Positions 33,606 to 43,834 of a stretch of 64,000 bases of DNA are shown here, piece after piece. How positions within the stretch are numbered: position 1 is the stretch's first letter; every line of letters begins with the position of its first letter. Position numbers and translations under genes: made by a program. The notes below the pieces were generated by a model. It made no database searches. It had not been told where the DNA came from and saw only the letters and a list, made by a program, of their open reading frames with translations. The DNA comes from Chitinophagaceae bacterium. Lineage in GTDB: Bacteria; Bacteroidota; Bacteroidia; Chitinophagales; UBA10324. Location of the stretch: assembly GCA_016704325.1 (NCBI GenBank), contig JADJAG010000007.1, forward strand, positions 289,191 through 353,190, read 5' to 3'.

Positions 33606-36296
33606 ATGCGCAGCTATTCCATATCTGTCAGATCAATTTTTGCAGCATCACTGATTGTTATTTTGGGCCTGTTGTTTTCTGATACAGCGAATGCCACACA
33701 TAACAGGGCAGGCGAAATTATCTATACACACTTGTCAGGGTTTACCTACCGTGCAACAATTATCACCTACACCAAAGAAAGTTCTACCGCAGCAGACCGG
33801 GATAGCCTGGAAATCATCTGGGGTGATGGTACGATGGATACATTGGGCCGGTCCAATGGAAATGGCAATGGGGTCTATATCGGTAACGACATTAAGTACA
33901 ATGAGTATACCGGCGTTCATACTTACCCTGGCATGGGGACCTATGTTCTCTCTATGACGGATCCGAATCGCATTTCAGACATCATCAATATCAATGGCGG
34001 CAATTCAGTAAATGAACCATTCTATATTGAAGACACGCTGAAAATTCCCGATCCTCAGTTTTTTGATTACAACAGTTCGCCTGTCTTGCTGAATCCTCCG
34101 ATTGATTTCGGCAATGCCTTTCAAACCTACATCCATAATCCCAATGCCTACGATCCGGATGGAGACAGCCTGACCTTTGAATTTATCGTTCCCCGTAAAG
34201 GACCCAACCTTCCTGTACAAAATTATGTGGATCCCAATCTTGTTCCGGGAACACCGGCCGGGCAAACATTTACTATTGACCGTGCTACTGGAGAAGTCGT
34301 CTGGACTACCCCTGTTTTTTGCGCCATCTACAATTTTGCCATCCTGGTAAGAGAATACAGGAAAGGAATCTGTATAGGCACCATGGTGCGCGATATGCAG
34401 GTGATTGTAAACTGTACCAGTAATAATCCACCGGTTATAGCGGCCATTCAGGATACCTGTGTTATTGCAGGCTCAGTGCTCGAGCTGGAAGTAACAGCCA
34501 CTGATATTGATCTTGGTCAAACAGTTACGTTGACTTCAAATGGCGGCCCTTATGAAATAGTGATCAGCCCTGCAACATTTAGTTCCGTATCAGGGCAGGG
34601 AGAAGCTGTTGGTAATTTTAAGTGGAATACTACCTGCGATCATGTTCGCGGACCTTTTTACCAGGTGATCTTTAAAGCGCAGGATAGTTATGCAGTACCA
34701 CTCGTTGATATCAAGAACTGGCTGATAACAGTGGTTGCTCCACCTCCGCAGAATGTTCAGGCATCACCTGTGGGAAATGATGTGCTGATCAATTGGGCGA
34801 ATCCATATAGTTGCGCGGCAACACCGAGGTTTATCGGTTTTTCTGTCTGGAGAAGAGAAGGGAGTAATCCTTTCATCCCCGACAATTGTGATGTAGGATT
34901 AAATGGCAAGGGATATACCAAGATCGCTGAACATCTGTTGGATTATGAGTTTCTAGATCAGGATGTGGAAAGAGGAAGGTTATATTGCTATCGTGTATTA
35001 GCGGAGTTTGCCGATAAGACACCGGAGCCGGCCGGATTCTATTATAATAATGTAGAAAGCCTTCCTTCAGAAGAAAGTTGCGCGCAGTTACTGAAAGAAG
35101 TGCCGGTAATCACCAATGTAAGCGTTACGGCTACAAGCAGTAGCAATGGAACGATGTATGTGGCATGGTCTAAGCCAAGTCCTGTCGATTTGGATACCTT
35201 GCAAAATCCGGGTCCTTATAAATATGTTGTTCAACGCTCGGAAGGATTTCCCGGTGGAGTTATGACGCGTATTGATTCTTTCAGCGCGAATACATTTGGT
35301 TCGCTAAAAGATACCATCTATAACGACGACGGATTAAATACGGTGTTGAATCCGTATTCGTATAAAATTGGATTTTATTCTAATGGTAATTACATCGGCG
35401 AAACAGAAATTGCATCGAGCATTTACCTGACTCCTGTCGGAGCAGATAATGTGGTAGTACTCAACTGGAACCTGCAGGTGCCCTGGCAGAATCAGTTCTA
35501 TACAGTGTATCGAAAGAATCTTTCCGGTGTGTTTGATTCCATCGGAATCAGCAACAGTCTAACTTATTCAGATTCTTCACTGGCCAATGGCGTAGAACAG
35601 TGTTACTATGTAAAAAGTACAGGCAGCTATTCAGCTCCCGGATTTATTGATCCCATCATTAATTTATCGCAACAGGTTTGCGCTGTACCGGTTGATACGA
35701 TTGGTCCCTGCGCACCGGCACTTGTTGTAAAAAATATCTGCAATACAGAGAATTTTCAACTTACCGGTTTTTCTAATTTGCTAACCTGGAATAATCCTAA
35801 TGGCTCCTGTGCGAATGATGTGGTTTCCTTTAATGTTTACTTTGCAGCTGCGGAAGATGTACCATTTGCATTGATAGGAAGTTTAAGCGATACCTTTTTT
35901 GTGCATACACAGGAAAGCACGATTGCAGGCTGTTATGCTGTGGCAGCAGTTGATTCTTATTCGAATGAAGGACCGAAATCTACGGTGATTTGCATAGAGA
36001 ATTGCCCGGTGTATGAGTTGCCGAATGTATTTACACCGAATGGCGATGAAAAAAATGATGTGTTTCATCCGTTTCTTCCGATCAGGTTTGTAGAAAAAAT
36101 CGATATTAAAATTTTCGATCAATGGGGAGCCCTGGTCTATCAGACGACCGATCCTTTTATCGGTTGGAATGGAACAGACATGAAATCAGGGAAAGAGGTA
36201 GCGGCCGGTACGTATTTCTATGTGTGTGATATTTTCTCTGACGGAGCATCCAAACCCCTGCCTACGCTAAGTGGTTATATACATTTGTTCAGATAA
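33606..36296 (+). CDS. Large secreted protein with fibronectin-like domains and gliding-motility-associated (T9SS type B) C-terminus
   Basis: 896 residues. Signal peptide about residues 1-30 (FAASLIVILGLLFSDTANA). The N-terminal part (THNRAGEIIYTHLSGFTYRA, then IIWGDGTMDTLGRSNG) matches the start of many large Bacteroidota surface proteins. The centre contains cadherin-like and fibronectin type III-like segments (NVQASPVGNDVLINWANPYS; VTATSSSNGTMYVAWSKPSP; VVLNWNLQVPWQNQFYTVYR). The last ~90 residues are the type B sorting domain: PNVFTPNGDEKNDVFHPFLP, KIFDQWGALVYQTTDP, GWNGTDMKSGKEVAAGTYFY. Such domains are exported by the T9SS and often attached to the surface or involved in adhesion. It is monocistronic; the ligand is unknown. 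Confidence 0.9.
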   Translation: MRSYSISVRSIFAASLIVILGLLFSDTANATHNRAGEIIYTHLSGFTYRATIITYTKESSTAADRDSLEIIWGDGTMDTLGRSNGNGNGVYIGNDIKYNEYTGVHTYPGMGTYVLSMTDPNRISDIININGGNSVNEPFYIEDTLKIPDPQFFDYNSSPVLLNPPIDFGNAFQTYIHNPNAYDPDGDSLTFEFIVPRKGPNLPVQNYVDPNLVPGTPAGQTFTIDRATGEVVWTTPVFCAIYNFAILVREYRKGICIGTMVRDMQVIVNCTSNNPPVIAAIQDTCVIAGSVLELEVTATDIDLGQTVTLTSNGGPYEIVISPATFSSVSGQGEAVGNFKWNTTCDHVRGPFYQVIFKAQDSYAVPLVDIKNWLITVVAPPPQNVQASPVGNDVLINWANPYSCAATPRFIGFSVWRREGSNPFIPDNCDVGLNGKGYTKIAEHLLDYEFLDQDVERGRLYCYRVLAEFADKTPEPAGFYYNNVESLPSEESCAQLLKEVPVITNVSVTATSSSNGTMYVAWSKPSPVDLDTLQNPGPYKYVVQRSEGFPGGVMTRIDSFSANTFGSLKDTIYNDDGLNTVLNPYSYKIGFYSNGNYIGETEIASSIYLTPVGADNVVVLNWNLQVPWQNQFYTVYRKNLSGVFDSIGISNSLTYSDSSLANGVEQCYYVKSTGSYSAPGFIDPIINLSQQVCAVPVDTIGPCAPALVVKNICNTENFQLTGFSNLLTWNNPNGSCANDVVSFNVYFAAAEDVPFALIGSLSDTFFVHTQESTIAGCYAVAAVDSYSNEGPKSTVICIENCPVYELPNVFTPNGDEKNDVFHPFLPIRFVEKIDIKIFDQWGALVYQTTDPFIGWNGTDMKSGKEVAAGTYFYVCDIFSDGASKPLPTLSGYIHLFR

Positions 36297-36330
36297 AGAT
36301 TTCCGGAAGATGAGTCAGGGTAATTGTTAT

Positions 36331-36425
36331 GGGGTTAAATGGCTAAATTGTTAAATTGCTAAATGGTTGCGGCAAAGCCGGTGTGGTCTTCCGTCTTAAG
36401 TCATAAGTCTTGGGTCTTGGATCTT
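36331..36425. repeat. 9-bp array and heptamer tract upstream of ribE
   Basis: GGTTAAATGG/GCTAAATTG-type 9-bp units (36332-36368) are followed by GCGGCAAAGCCG and by degenerate AAGTCTT-type heptamers (36390-36425). The first part, including GCGGCAAAGCCG, is the inverted counterpart of 38584-38672 (CGGCTTCGCCGCAGCAATTT and on). The rest of the gap to 36608 has no gene and no FMN riboswitch core. Confidence 0.7.
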
Positions 36426-36608
36426 CATTCGTAAATATTCAATATTCAATAATCATTACATCGCTGGCGTGACGCCTGACTTTACTAGACAAGCAAAACG
36501 TTTTGACGTTCACCCTCGGATAGCATTTTCCTAAGCCCGTACTTCGCAACAAGTAGTATCTTTTCACTTTTCAATCAATGAATAAGAACATTTAACCCCA
36601 CAACAATC

Positions 36609-37196
36609 ATGTTTACCGGTATCATAGAAGCAACAGGTAAGGTAGTTACCAAATGGCAGGAGGGCAGCAATGTACATTTTGCAGTAGAGTCTGTTATTTC
36701 GCCTGAGTTGAAGGTTGATCAGAGTGTAGCTCATGACGGCGTATGTTTAACCGTAGTGCAAACTCTGGGAGAAAGGCATGTCGTAACAGCTGTGGAGGAA
36801 ACGCTCAGTCGGACGAACCTTAACCAACTTTCAGAAGGAGATGAGATAAACCTGGAGCGTTCGATGATGTTAAACGGCAGACTGGACGGGCACCTCGTGC
36901 AGGGTCATGTAGATGAAGTGATTACTTGCAATAAAGTTAAAGCATTGGACGGCAGTTGGCTGTATACTTTTAGTGTGGGTAAGAAGCAACGAAATTTATT
37001 GGTTGAAAAAGGATCTGTATGTATCAATGGCGTAAGCCTGACGGTGGTGAAAGCTGACAAGAAACAATTTTCAGTCGCAATCATCCCTTATACATTTGAA
37101 AATACCTCATTCAAAAATATCAGGAAGGGCAGTAAGGTGAATATTGAGTATGATATTATTGGCAAGTATGTGCTTCGGATGTTGGGGAGCAGGTAA
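36609..37196 (+). CDS. ribE: Riboflavin synthase (alpha chain type)
   Basis: 195 residues, the usual length. Two lumazine-binding repeats are visible: the first starts MFTGIIEATGKVVTKWQEGS with SVAHDGVCLTVV, the second has NGRLDGHLVQGHVDEVITC and SVCINGVSLTVVKADK. The enzyme makes one riboflavin and one pyrimidinedione from two 6,7-dimethyl-8-ribityllumazine molecules, the last step of riboflavin synthesis. No other rib genes are close, which is common in Bacteroidota. I looked for an FMN riboswitch upstream and did not find the conserved core. The gene sits between opposed 9-bp repeat arrays. Confidence 0.96.
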   Translation: MFTGIIEATGKVVTKWQEGSNVHFAVESVISPELKVDQSVAHDGVCLTVVQTLGERHVVTAVEETLSRTNLNQLSEGDEINLERSMMLNGRLDGHLVQGHVDEVITCNKVKALDGSWLYTFSVGKKQRNLLVEKGSVCINGVSLTVVKADKKQFSVAIIPYTFENTSFKNIRKGSKVNIEYDIIGKYVLRMLGSR

Positions 37197-37289
37197 TAAA
37201 GGGCACACAGATGAAACAGATTTGGCTGATAGTTAGCCGGACGGGATTAAAGATCATTGGTGTTCGAAGTCTTCGGTAATTTATTTGAC

Positions 37290-38525
37290 GTAGCTGAATA
37301 ATTGCTTTGTCGTTCCTCCCCGCAATGACGGCTCGATTAACCGTCATTGCGAATCCCGCCCAATACAATGTTCGAATTACTAAATTACCAATGGCGGGAT
37401 GAAGCAATCCCCTGGTCAGAACCTATTAGTAATTTAGTAGAACATGGGGATTGCTTCGTCGTTCCTCCTTACAATGACGTCCATGCAAATGCTTGATAAT
37501 CATTACCCAAATTTCGAATTGCAATTCCAATTTAGCCTTTTACTTGAATAGACTTCATTCCATTTTTTTCCATTTTTTGAAATGGTTCTTACTCGCAATG
37601 ACGACTTCGTGGTGTGGATTGCTTCGTCGTTCCTCCCCACAATGACGCTTCGATTAACCGTCATTGCGAATCCCGCCAATACAGTGTTTGATATATCAAA
37701 GTCCCAATGGCGGGATGAAGCAATCCCCTGGTCAGAACCTATTAGTAATTTAGTAGAACATGGGGATTGCTTCGTCGTTCCTCCTCGCAATGACGCTTCG
37801 TGGTGGAGATTGTTTCATCGCACTTTCCTGCAATGACGCCTCGATTAACCGTCATTGCGAATCCCGCCCAAACAGTGTTTGAATTACCAAAGTCCCAATG
37901 GCGGGATGAAGCAATCCCCTGATTAGAACCTATTAGTAGTTTAGTAGAACATGGGGATTGCTTCGTCGTTCCTCCTCGCAATGACGACTTCGTGGTGGGG
38001 ATTGCTTCGTCGTTCCTCATCGCAATGACGACTTCGTGGTGTGGATTGTTTAATCGTTTCACCATGAAAAGATGCATCGATAAACCGTCATTGCGAATCC
38101 CGCCCAAACAGTGTTTGAATTACCAAAGTCCCAATGGCGGGATGAAGCAATCTCTTGATTAAAACCTATTAATAGTTTAGTAGTACATGGGGATTGCTTC
38201 GTCGTTCCTCCTCGCAATGACGACTTCGTGGTGGCGATTGCTTTGTCGTTCCTCCTTGCAATGACGATTTCGTGGTGGAGATTGCTTCGTCGTTTCACCA
38301 TGCAAGGATGCCTCGATAAACCGTCATTGCGAATCCCGCCAATACAATGTTCGAATTGCCAAATTACCAATGGCGGGATGAAGCAATCCCCTGATTAGAA
38401 CCTATTAGTAGTTTAGTAGAACATGGGGATTGCTTCGTCGTTCCTCCTCGCAATGACGCTTCGTGGTAGGGATTGTTTCATCGTTCCTCCTCGCAATGAC
38501 GCTTCGTGGTGGAGATTGCTTCAGT
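37290..38525. repeat. Dispersed repeat field (GGCGGGATGAAGCAATCCCC family), locus 2
   Basis: Five copies of the core CAATGGCGGGATGAAGCAAT at 37389, 37705, 37896, 38132 and 38369, each preceded by CCGTCATTGCGAATCCCGCC and followed by CTATTAGTAGTTTAGTAGAA and one or more GGGATTGCTTCGTCGTTCCT blocks. The stretch 37470-37605 is shared with 16403-16545 and, inverted, 49575-49720. Open frames across it (for example 37742-38107) translate the repeat (RGGTTKQSPC) and are not genes. Confidence 0.85.
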
Positions 38526-38583
38526 ATTAAGTATTTGAGTAAGCGAGTAAAGCAACGTAGTGATTACAGAATAACAAGTGATC

Positions 38584-38672
38584 GGCTTCGCCGCAGCAAT
38601 TTAGCAATTTAACCATTTAACCATTTAACCATTTAACCATTTAGCCATTTAACCATTTAACCATTTAACCCA
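38584..38672. repeat. 9-bp repeat array (AACCATTTA)
   Basis: About eight 9-bp units follow CGGCTTCGCCGCAGCAATTT. It is the inverted partner of 36332-36380 and the same family as 32351-32460. It ends about 70 bp before the next gene. Confidence 0.85.
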
Positions 38673-38715
38673 CCACCCAATCCCTTCATAAAAACTTCCT
38701 TCACATTCCTTTTGC

Positions 38716-38724
38716 TACATTTGC
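38716..38724 (+). promoter_or_regulatory. Candidate -7 promoter element
   Basis: TACATTTGC is an exact TAnnTTTG element 26 bp before the ATG at 38743. Confidence 0.45.
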
Positions 38725-38742
38725 GCCCGACAAAATCTCTTA

Positions 38743-39249
38743 ATGGCTGCATCACCACGTTATAAAAGACTATTAGAAAAGATAAAGAAGAAAGCAAGGA
38801 GTCAGCGCCATGGCATCAGGCAGTTGTTTAACCGTTTCAAAGAAGATAAACCTAAGGGGCTCGACAAAGCATTCAGGAAGGCGAATGATGAGGCGTTTGC
38901 CCATATCAATTGCCTGGAATGTGCGAATTGCTGCCGTATCGCACAACCGGTTTTTGAAATGCCGGATATTAAACGCATAGCCCGCCATTTTGAGATGACA
39001 CCAGAAGGATTTATTAAAAAATACCTGAAGGCAGATCCTGAGTATGAGTATTTCACAAAGAAACTGCCCTGTACTTTTTTGGGTAATGATAACAAATGCA
39101 CCATCTATGAAATCAGGCCTATGGGTTGCCGTACCTATCCTCCGGCAAAGCTTCGGCTTTCGCCGGAGCAGTTAGATGTGATTCACGATAATGCAGGTAT
39201 TTGCCCCGCAGTAAATGAAATTATTGATAAAATCAGGTTGCAGTTCTGA
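38743..39249 (+). CDS. YkgJ-type cysteine cluster protein
   Basis: 168 residues. The conserved cluster is CLECANCCRIAQPVFEMPD, followed by LPCTFLGNDNKCTIYEIRPM, GCRTYPPA and a final GICPAV cysteine. The family is named a putative zinc- or iron-chelating domain; clusters of eight or so cysteines probably bind a metal or Fe-S centre. An N-terminal basic helix (YKRLLEKIKKKARSQRHGIR) precedes it. The function is not established. It is transcribed alone, with a good -7 element just upstream and a long perfect hairpin just downstream (39267-39322). Confidence 0.88.
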   Translation: MAASPRYKRLLEKIKKKARSQRHGIRQLFNRFKEDKPKGLDKAFRKANDEAFAHINCLECANCCRIAQPVFEMPDIKRIARHFEMTPEGFIKKYLKADPEYEYFTKKLPCTFLGNDNKCTIYEIRPMGCRTYPPAKLRLSPEQLDVIHDNAGICPAVNEIIDKIRLQF

Positions 39250-39250
39250 G

Positions 39251-39390
39251 TGGCATACGACAAATTGGAAATTGAATATTGAGTGTTGAATATTGAATAT
39301 CAACACTCAATATTCAATTTCCACCTGACATTACAAGGCTGCCGGGACGCTAACCATTATTTAACAAGCTAAACGATATGTCGTACACCC
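39251..39390. repeat. Palindromic element with GTACGACA-type ends and a 23-bp perfect hairpin
   Basis: The left end TGGCATACGACAAATTGG and right end ATATGTCGTACACCC are imperfect inverted copies and resemble the ends of the element at 368-548. Inside, 39267-39289 and 39300-39322 are perfect 23-bp inverted repeats (starting GGAAATTGAATATTGAGTG) around a 10-base loop. It may also act as terminator for the upstream gene. Confidence 0.7.
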
Positions 39391-39430
39391 GTTCTGAGTT
39401 CAGATGGGGAAATAATTGCCGATACGTTAC

Positions 39431-40471
39431 TTAAAACCGGTAACCAAATACCAGCTTCGACTTATTAATATCCTGCAAATAGTAGTTGTCGTTGCTGATG
39501 TTCAGGAAATTCCGGTCATTTACTATGGAAATAAGCGCATAGAATTTTATGCCGGCATAGCCAAAGGCACCTCTTGAAATTAATTTATAAGAAATATTTA
39601 CCGGTACGCCACCTATGTACCATTCATCATTTGCTTTCAATTCACCACGTGTTACAGAAACGCCCGGTGCAAGTGAAAGGGTAAGATAGAAGTGCTTCGG
39701 AAATACGAAAGTATAGGCGTACCCGGCACTGATTCCGGCAGTTACCATAAAGGCATCTGTGATAATAGTGTGATCTTCAAAAAGCGTATCATATTCCACA
39801 GGTACAATAGCACTGTCGGCATGAAGATCATACACAGAAAAAAACACACCGGCCATGGGGCCACCGGCACTTTTCTTCTGTATCTCCAATCCTGAGATTG
39901 ATCCAAAGGTGATCTTACCCGAATTGAAAAGATAGTTGTAATTAATTCCCAATGCCGTTATGCTGATATCGGGGCGATAGGGAATATCTATGTCTTTGGA
40001 AGCCAGGATACCACCTCCATTTTCATTAATCCAGCCATACAGGCCGGTGCTTTTGTGAAGGTGGGCTTCGAAAAGATGCGCTTTGGCATAGAGTGAACCA
40101 ACAAAATCAAATGCATTGCTTTTGTTCACCGTATCACCCGCCACATTTTTTTTGATTTCAAAAAAAGCAAGATCCAGGTTGAGTGCGTTGCGGGAGAATC
40201 CCATGCCGAAAGCATAAAATTTATTCGGAGCATAACCTATTGCATTATTGGTTTGATTGCTGCTAATACCAAATTGCTGGAATTTTAGCACACTATAGAG
40301 CCTTATTGACCATTTGGAGGGTGCCCTGTCAATGTAAGCAGTATCATCTTCTGTTACATTGAAGTCAGCGGCCGTGAATTGAGCCATGGCATCACTTCCA
40401 GGTCTAAAAATGAAAATCAGCAACAATAACGGAATCGTTTTAATAATATGATTAAATGAATGTGGATACAT
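39431..40471 (-). CDS. DUF4421 outer-membrane-type protein
   Basis: The frame is open to 40543, but the ATG at 40471 (MYPHSFNHIIKTIPLLLLIF) gives a sensible signal peptide, so it is preferred; the product is then about 346 residues. DUF4421 marks: DDTAYIDRAPSKWSIRLYSV, LKFQQFGISSN, and many amphipathic strands such as GYAPNKFYAFGMGFSRNALN, ISITALGINYNYLFNSGKIT and YALISIVNDRNFLNISNDNY. It is probably an outer-membrane barrel. Function unknown. It is downstream of the GH92 gene's 3' side on the same strand, separated by about 150 bp, with no clear operon link. Confidence 0.8.
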   Translation of the reverse strand: MYPHSFNHIIKTIPLLLLIFIFRPGSDAMAQFTAADFNVTEDDTAYIDRAPSKWSIRLYSVLKFQQFGISSNQTNNAIGYAPNKFYAFGMGFSRNALNLDLAFFEIKKNVAGDTVNKSNAFDFVGSLYAKAHLFEAHLHKSTGLYGWINENGGGILASKDIDIPYRPDISITALGINYNYLFNSGKITFGSISGLEIQKKSAGGPMAGVFFSVYDLHADSAIVPVEYDTLFEDHTIITDAFMVTAGISAGYAYTFVFPKHFYLTLSLAPGVSVTRGELKANDEWYIGGVPVNISYKLISRGAFGYAGIKFYALISIVNDRNFLNISNDNYYLQDINKSKLVFGYRF

Positions 40472-40623
40472 TAATTGTATTGGTAGTGTCGCAGCACTAC
40501 ATTTTAATCTTGACCTTAATAGTAAATCAATTGGTCTCACCAATTATGAAGCCAATGTTTACCTGCTGAGTAAAAAGCCTTGCAGTAATAATTCGCATCG
40601 ACTGATAACTGCTGACCATAGTT

Positions 40624-43600
40624 TTATTGGACTGTTATTTCATCACAAAAAATCCAGGAATCGCCGCCGGCACCCTGATGGCCGGCCTGCAACTTTCCGG
40701 CATTCACTGCTTTGATTCTTACATAGCGAACTTCTACCCGTGGAAAGGAAGCGGAAAACTGCTTGTTAACAGGAGTCTCTTCTGCGTAAGGTACATCATT
40801 GATGATGGATGCAATAGGATAATAGTTCTTGCCGTCTACAGAGCCTTCTATATTCACCAACTTCGGCATCAGTATCCATGATTTCTGGTCCTGTAAGAAT
40901 CCGGCACTGACCGAAGTAACATAAGTTGTCTTTTGAAGATCTATCAACACTTCCATATCCATTCCCCACCAGCCTTGCCAGTAGCCATTCTTAAAATTAA
41001 CACCTCCATGTTGTCCGTCAATCAATGTAAGATCTCCACCGCCTGTGTATTGATTATTATACCGTGTAAGATAGGTTAGGCTGCTGTTGTGCGCTACTTG
41101 TTGAAATTTTGAAGTCACTTCCTTACTCTTTACTCCCTGCCTATTGACAGCGATTGCTTTCACCACCGTATTTTCTTTAATAGTGAAAGGTTTGAGATAT
41201 GGTTTTGATTTTTGTGTTGGCGTGCTATTGTCAAGGGTATAGTAAATTTTACTTCCTTTTTCAGGACTCAGCACGGTGATGGTGGCAGCCTCCCTGAAGG
41301 TGGCATTGCCTGGTTCTATTGCAGGAACTACTGCAATCAGTGATTGCGTAATGGCAGACGGCGGGGCTGTGATCTTTCCGGTTAATGTTGCAGGACTACT
41401 AAGCATTTCAAAGTTTACAGTAGCTCCTTTAAGTATCATCTCCTGTGAAATATAGAACGTATCGCTATTGGTACCATTTAATTTCATTGACTGAATATAA
41501 AAATCGCCGGGCTTTGCATGCTTTGATACAATCGTAAATGTTTTCTGATTATCCTGGTGAATTCTTACGGTGTCGAACAACGGTGTGCCAATGGCATAAT
41601 ACGGTGTGCCCGGAGTAACCGGATAAAATCCCATTGCACTGAATACATACCAGGCACTCATCTGTCCACAGTCTTCATTGCCTGATAATCCGTTTGGCGC
41701 ATTGTGATACATCTCCTCCATTATTTTGTGAACCATAGCCTGTGTTTTTGCAGGATTGCCTGCATAGTTATACAGGTAAGCCATGTGATGACTTGGTTCA
41801 TTGCCATGTGCATATTGACCAATCATCCCACTGATATCCGGTTGCTCCCTGCCATTGATTTCGGAACGTGTCATAAACAAGGAATCAATAGCTTCTTCAA
41901 AGTATTTTGTGCCGCCTAACATTTGTTTCAGTCCTTCTATATCCTGCTGCACGGCAAAACGGTATTGCCAGCTATTGGCTTCCGTATAGTTAAAATTGAC
42001 TTCATAAGGATCGTATGGCGTAAGAAAGCTTCCATTTTTCTTTGGCCGCAGAAAGCCTGTTGCGGGGTCAAATAGATTCTTCCAGCTTTGAGCTCTTTGT
42101 ATGAAAGATGAATAGGCAGCAGTATCGTTTAAACGCAAAGCCACCTGAGCGATGCACCAGTCATCATAGGCATACTCCAATGTTTTTGAAACCGATTCCC
42201 CTTCATCTTCCATACTGATGTAACCTTTTTCCCGATAGGGAGCAAGTCCATAGATGGAAAGCCCGGCACTGAATTGCATGGCATTCAGTGCTTTTTGGTA
42301 GTCAAAACCTTTCAGGCCTTTGACGGCAGCATCTGCTATTACGGAGACGGAATGATAACCAATCATACAATCCGTTTCATTGGCTGATAATTCCCAAACC
42401 GGTAAGCGGCCGCCTTGTTCAAATTGAAGCAACATTGTTTTTATGAAATCCACATTCTGCTTTGGTGTAATGATGGTAAGCAATGGATGCAGCGCCCTGT
42501 AAGTATCCCACAGTGAAAAAACAGTGTAATACGGATGTCTTGCAGCATGTACCTGTCCGTCACGGCCGAGGTAGCTGCCATCTGCATCATTATAAAGATT
42601 GGGTGCAATGAGGCTATGATAGAGGGAAGTATAAAAGATGGTTTGTTGATTGGTTGTTCCGCCTTTCACTTCAATTTTGTTGAGGTAATAATTCCATGTT
42701 GCTTCGGCATTGATACGTACTTCTTCAAAATTCCAATCCGGTATTTCATTTACCAGGTTATTACGCGCGCCTTGCATACTCACTGCTGAGATGCCAACCT
42801 TAGCAATGATTGATTCATGTTCTGAAGTATTAAATTGAAAATAGGCCTTTACATTTTTTCCGGTATTTTCATTCACAGGATTCAGCAAAGATGAATTCAG
42901 TAAGGAATCATTTAAGGAAATGCCATAGCTATTGAATTGTTTAGAGAATTCAATAGCAAAATAGACTACCTGTTTAGGTGCCCAGCCCTTTGAGCGCCGC
43001 ATGCCCTGTACATGCCTTGCATCAATTACCTGGATAGAAGATGCAATCACTTCATCGCGATGGGCAAGATCCAAAATGATGTTGGATTGTTCTGATGCCG
43101 GAAATGAATATTGATGCATGCCCACTCTGCCGGCTGTTGTTAGCGCTACATCAATGCCATCATCATCAAGATGTACTGCATAATATCCGGGAGTAGCAGA
43201 TTCCCTCGTATGCGAGAAGTGCGATGCATATCCTTTTCGATAGCTTCCATCTTTTATCGGAACAAGAACCGGAGTGCCGGTAGTTGGCATCAGCAGTATA
43301 TCGCCATAGTCGCTTATTCCTGTGCCGCTGAGATGGGTATGCGAGAAACCATAAATCACGGAGTCGCTGTAATGATATCCGCTGCAGCCATCCCAACTTC
43401 CGTCAATACGTGTGTCGGGTGAAAGTTGAACCATGCCAAAGGGTAGGGTGGCGCCCGGAAAGGTGTGCCCATGTCCGCCTGTTCCAATGAATGGATTTAC
43501 AAGCTGTGTTAAAGGGGTTTGCGAAAATCCTGCTGATGGAATAGCGAGTAGCAGATAAATCAACAGTTTTTTGAAGAGATGCACTACTCTGCAACAATGG

Positions 43601-43641
43601 CGCGGGCCTGATTTGTAATTGTATGAATGGATGTTGATCAT
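40624..43641 (-). CDS. GH92 family alpha-mannosidase with C-terminal F5/8-type domain
   Basis: About 1005 residues; a signal peptide (KKLLIYLLLAIPSAGFS) begins near residue 24, so the true start may be later than 43641. The GH92 core starts at PLTQLVNPFIGTGGHGHTFP with GATLPFGMVQLSPDTRIDG and CSGYHYSDSVIYGFSHTHLS. The catalytic-domain signatures HGNEPSHHMAYLYNYAGNP and SGNEDCGQMSAWYVFSAMGF are intact. A chitobiase/Fn3-like domain (SKIYYTLDNSTPTQKSKPYL) and a discoidin-like F5/8 type C domain (residues about 870-1005) follow. GH92 enzymes are Ca2+-dependent exo-alpha-mannosidases acting on N-glycan or yeast mannan. The adjacent GH2 beta-mannosidase suggests joint breakdown of mannosides. No SusC/SusD pair is visible. 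Confidence 0.93.
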   Translation of the reverse strand: MINIHSYNYKSGPRHCCRVVHLFKKLLIYLLLAIPSAGFSQTPLTQLVNPFIGTGGHGHTFPGATLPFGMVQLSPDTRIDGSWDGCSGYHYSDSVIYGFSHTHLSGTGISDYGDILLMPTTGTPVLVPIKDGSYRKGYASHFSHTRESATPGYYAVHLDDDGIDVALTTAGRVGMHQYSFPASEQSNIILDLAHRDEVIASSIQVIDARHVQGMRRSKGWAPKQVVYFAIEFSKQFNSYGISLNDSLLNSSLLNPVNENTGKNVKAYFQFNTSEHESIIAKVGISAVSMQGARNNLVNEIPDWNFEEVRINAEATWNYYLNKIEVKGGTTNQQTIFYTSLYHSLIAPNLYNDADGSYLGRDGQVHAARHPYYTVFSLWDTYRALHPLLTIITPKQNVDFIKTMLLQFEQGGRLPVWELSANETDCMIGYHSVSVIADAAVKGLKGFDYQKALNAMQFSAGLSIYGLAPYREKGYISMEDEGESVSKTLEYAYDDWCIAQVALRLNDTAAYSSFIQRAQSWKNLFDPATGFLRPKKNGSFLTPYDPYEVNFNYTEANSWQYRFAVQQDIEGLKQMLGGTKYFEEAIDSLFMTRSEINGREQPDISGMIGQYAHGNEPSHHMAYLYNYAGNPAKTQAMVHKIMEEMYHNAPNGLSGNEDCGQMSAWYVFSAMGFYPVTPGTPYYAIGTPLFDTVRIHQDNQKTFTIVSKHAKPGDFYIQSMKLNGTNSDTFYISQEMILKGATVNFEMLSSPATLTGKITAPPSAITQSLIAVVPAIEPGNATFREAATITVLSPEKGSKIYYTLDNSTPTQKSKPYLKPFTIKENTVVKAIAVNRQGVKSKEVTSKFQQVAHNSSLTYLTRYNNQYTGGGDLTLIDGQHGGVNFKNGYWQGWWGMDMEVLIDLQKTTYVTSVSAGFLQDQKSWILMPKLVNIEGSVDGKNYYPIASIINDVPYAEETPVNKQFSASFPRVEVRYVRIKAVNAGKLQAGHQGAGGDSWIFCDEITVQ

Positions 43642-43834
43642 CAGTCTTGGGATTGCCTGTAAATTATCAGTAGAAAAATTTATGGATACTATTTTAATCT
43701 GAGTGTTGTAATGAATTGCAGTTATCGGTTTGATGTAAATATAAATGTTGCAATTGGCTAATTAAAATCGGCATTTCTGTGGAATAATAATCTTGCAACA
43801 ATGCTTTGCTTCAACATGCAAGGTTTATCAATAC

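Noticed and set aside
36426..36608. FMN riboswitch upstream of ribE
   Set aside because: The conserved RFN core is not found.
37156..38370. Minus-strand ORFs of 83-121 residues
   Set aside because: They translate the dispersed repeat in several frames (RGGTTKQSPC) and have no independent signal.
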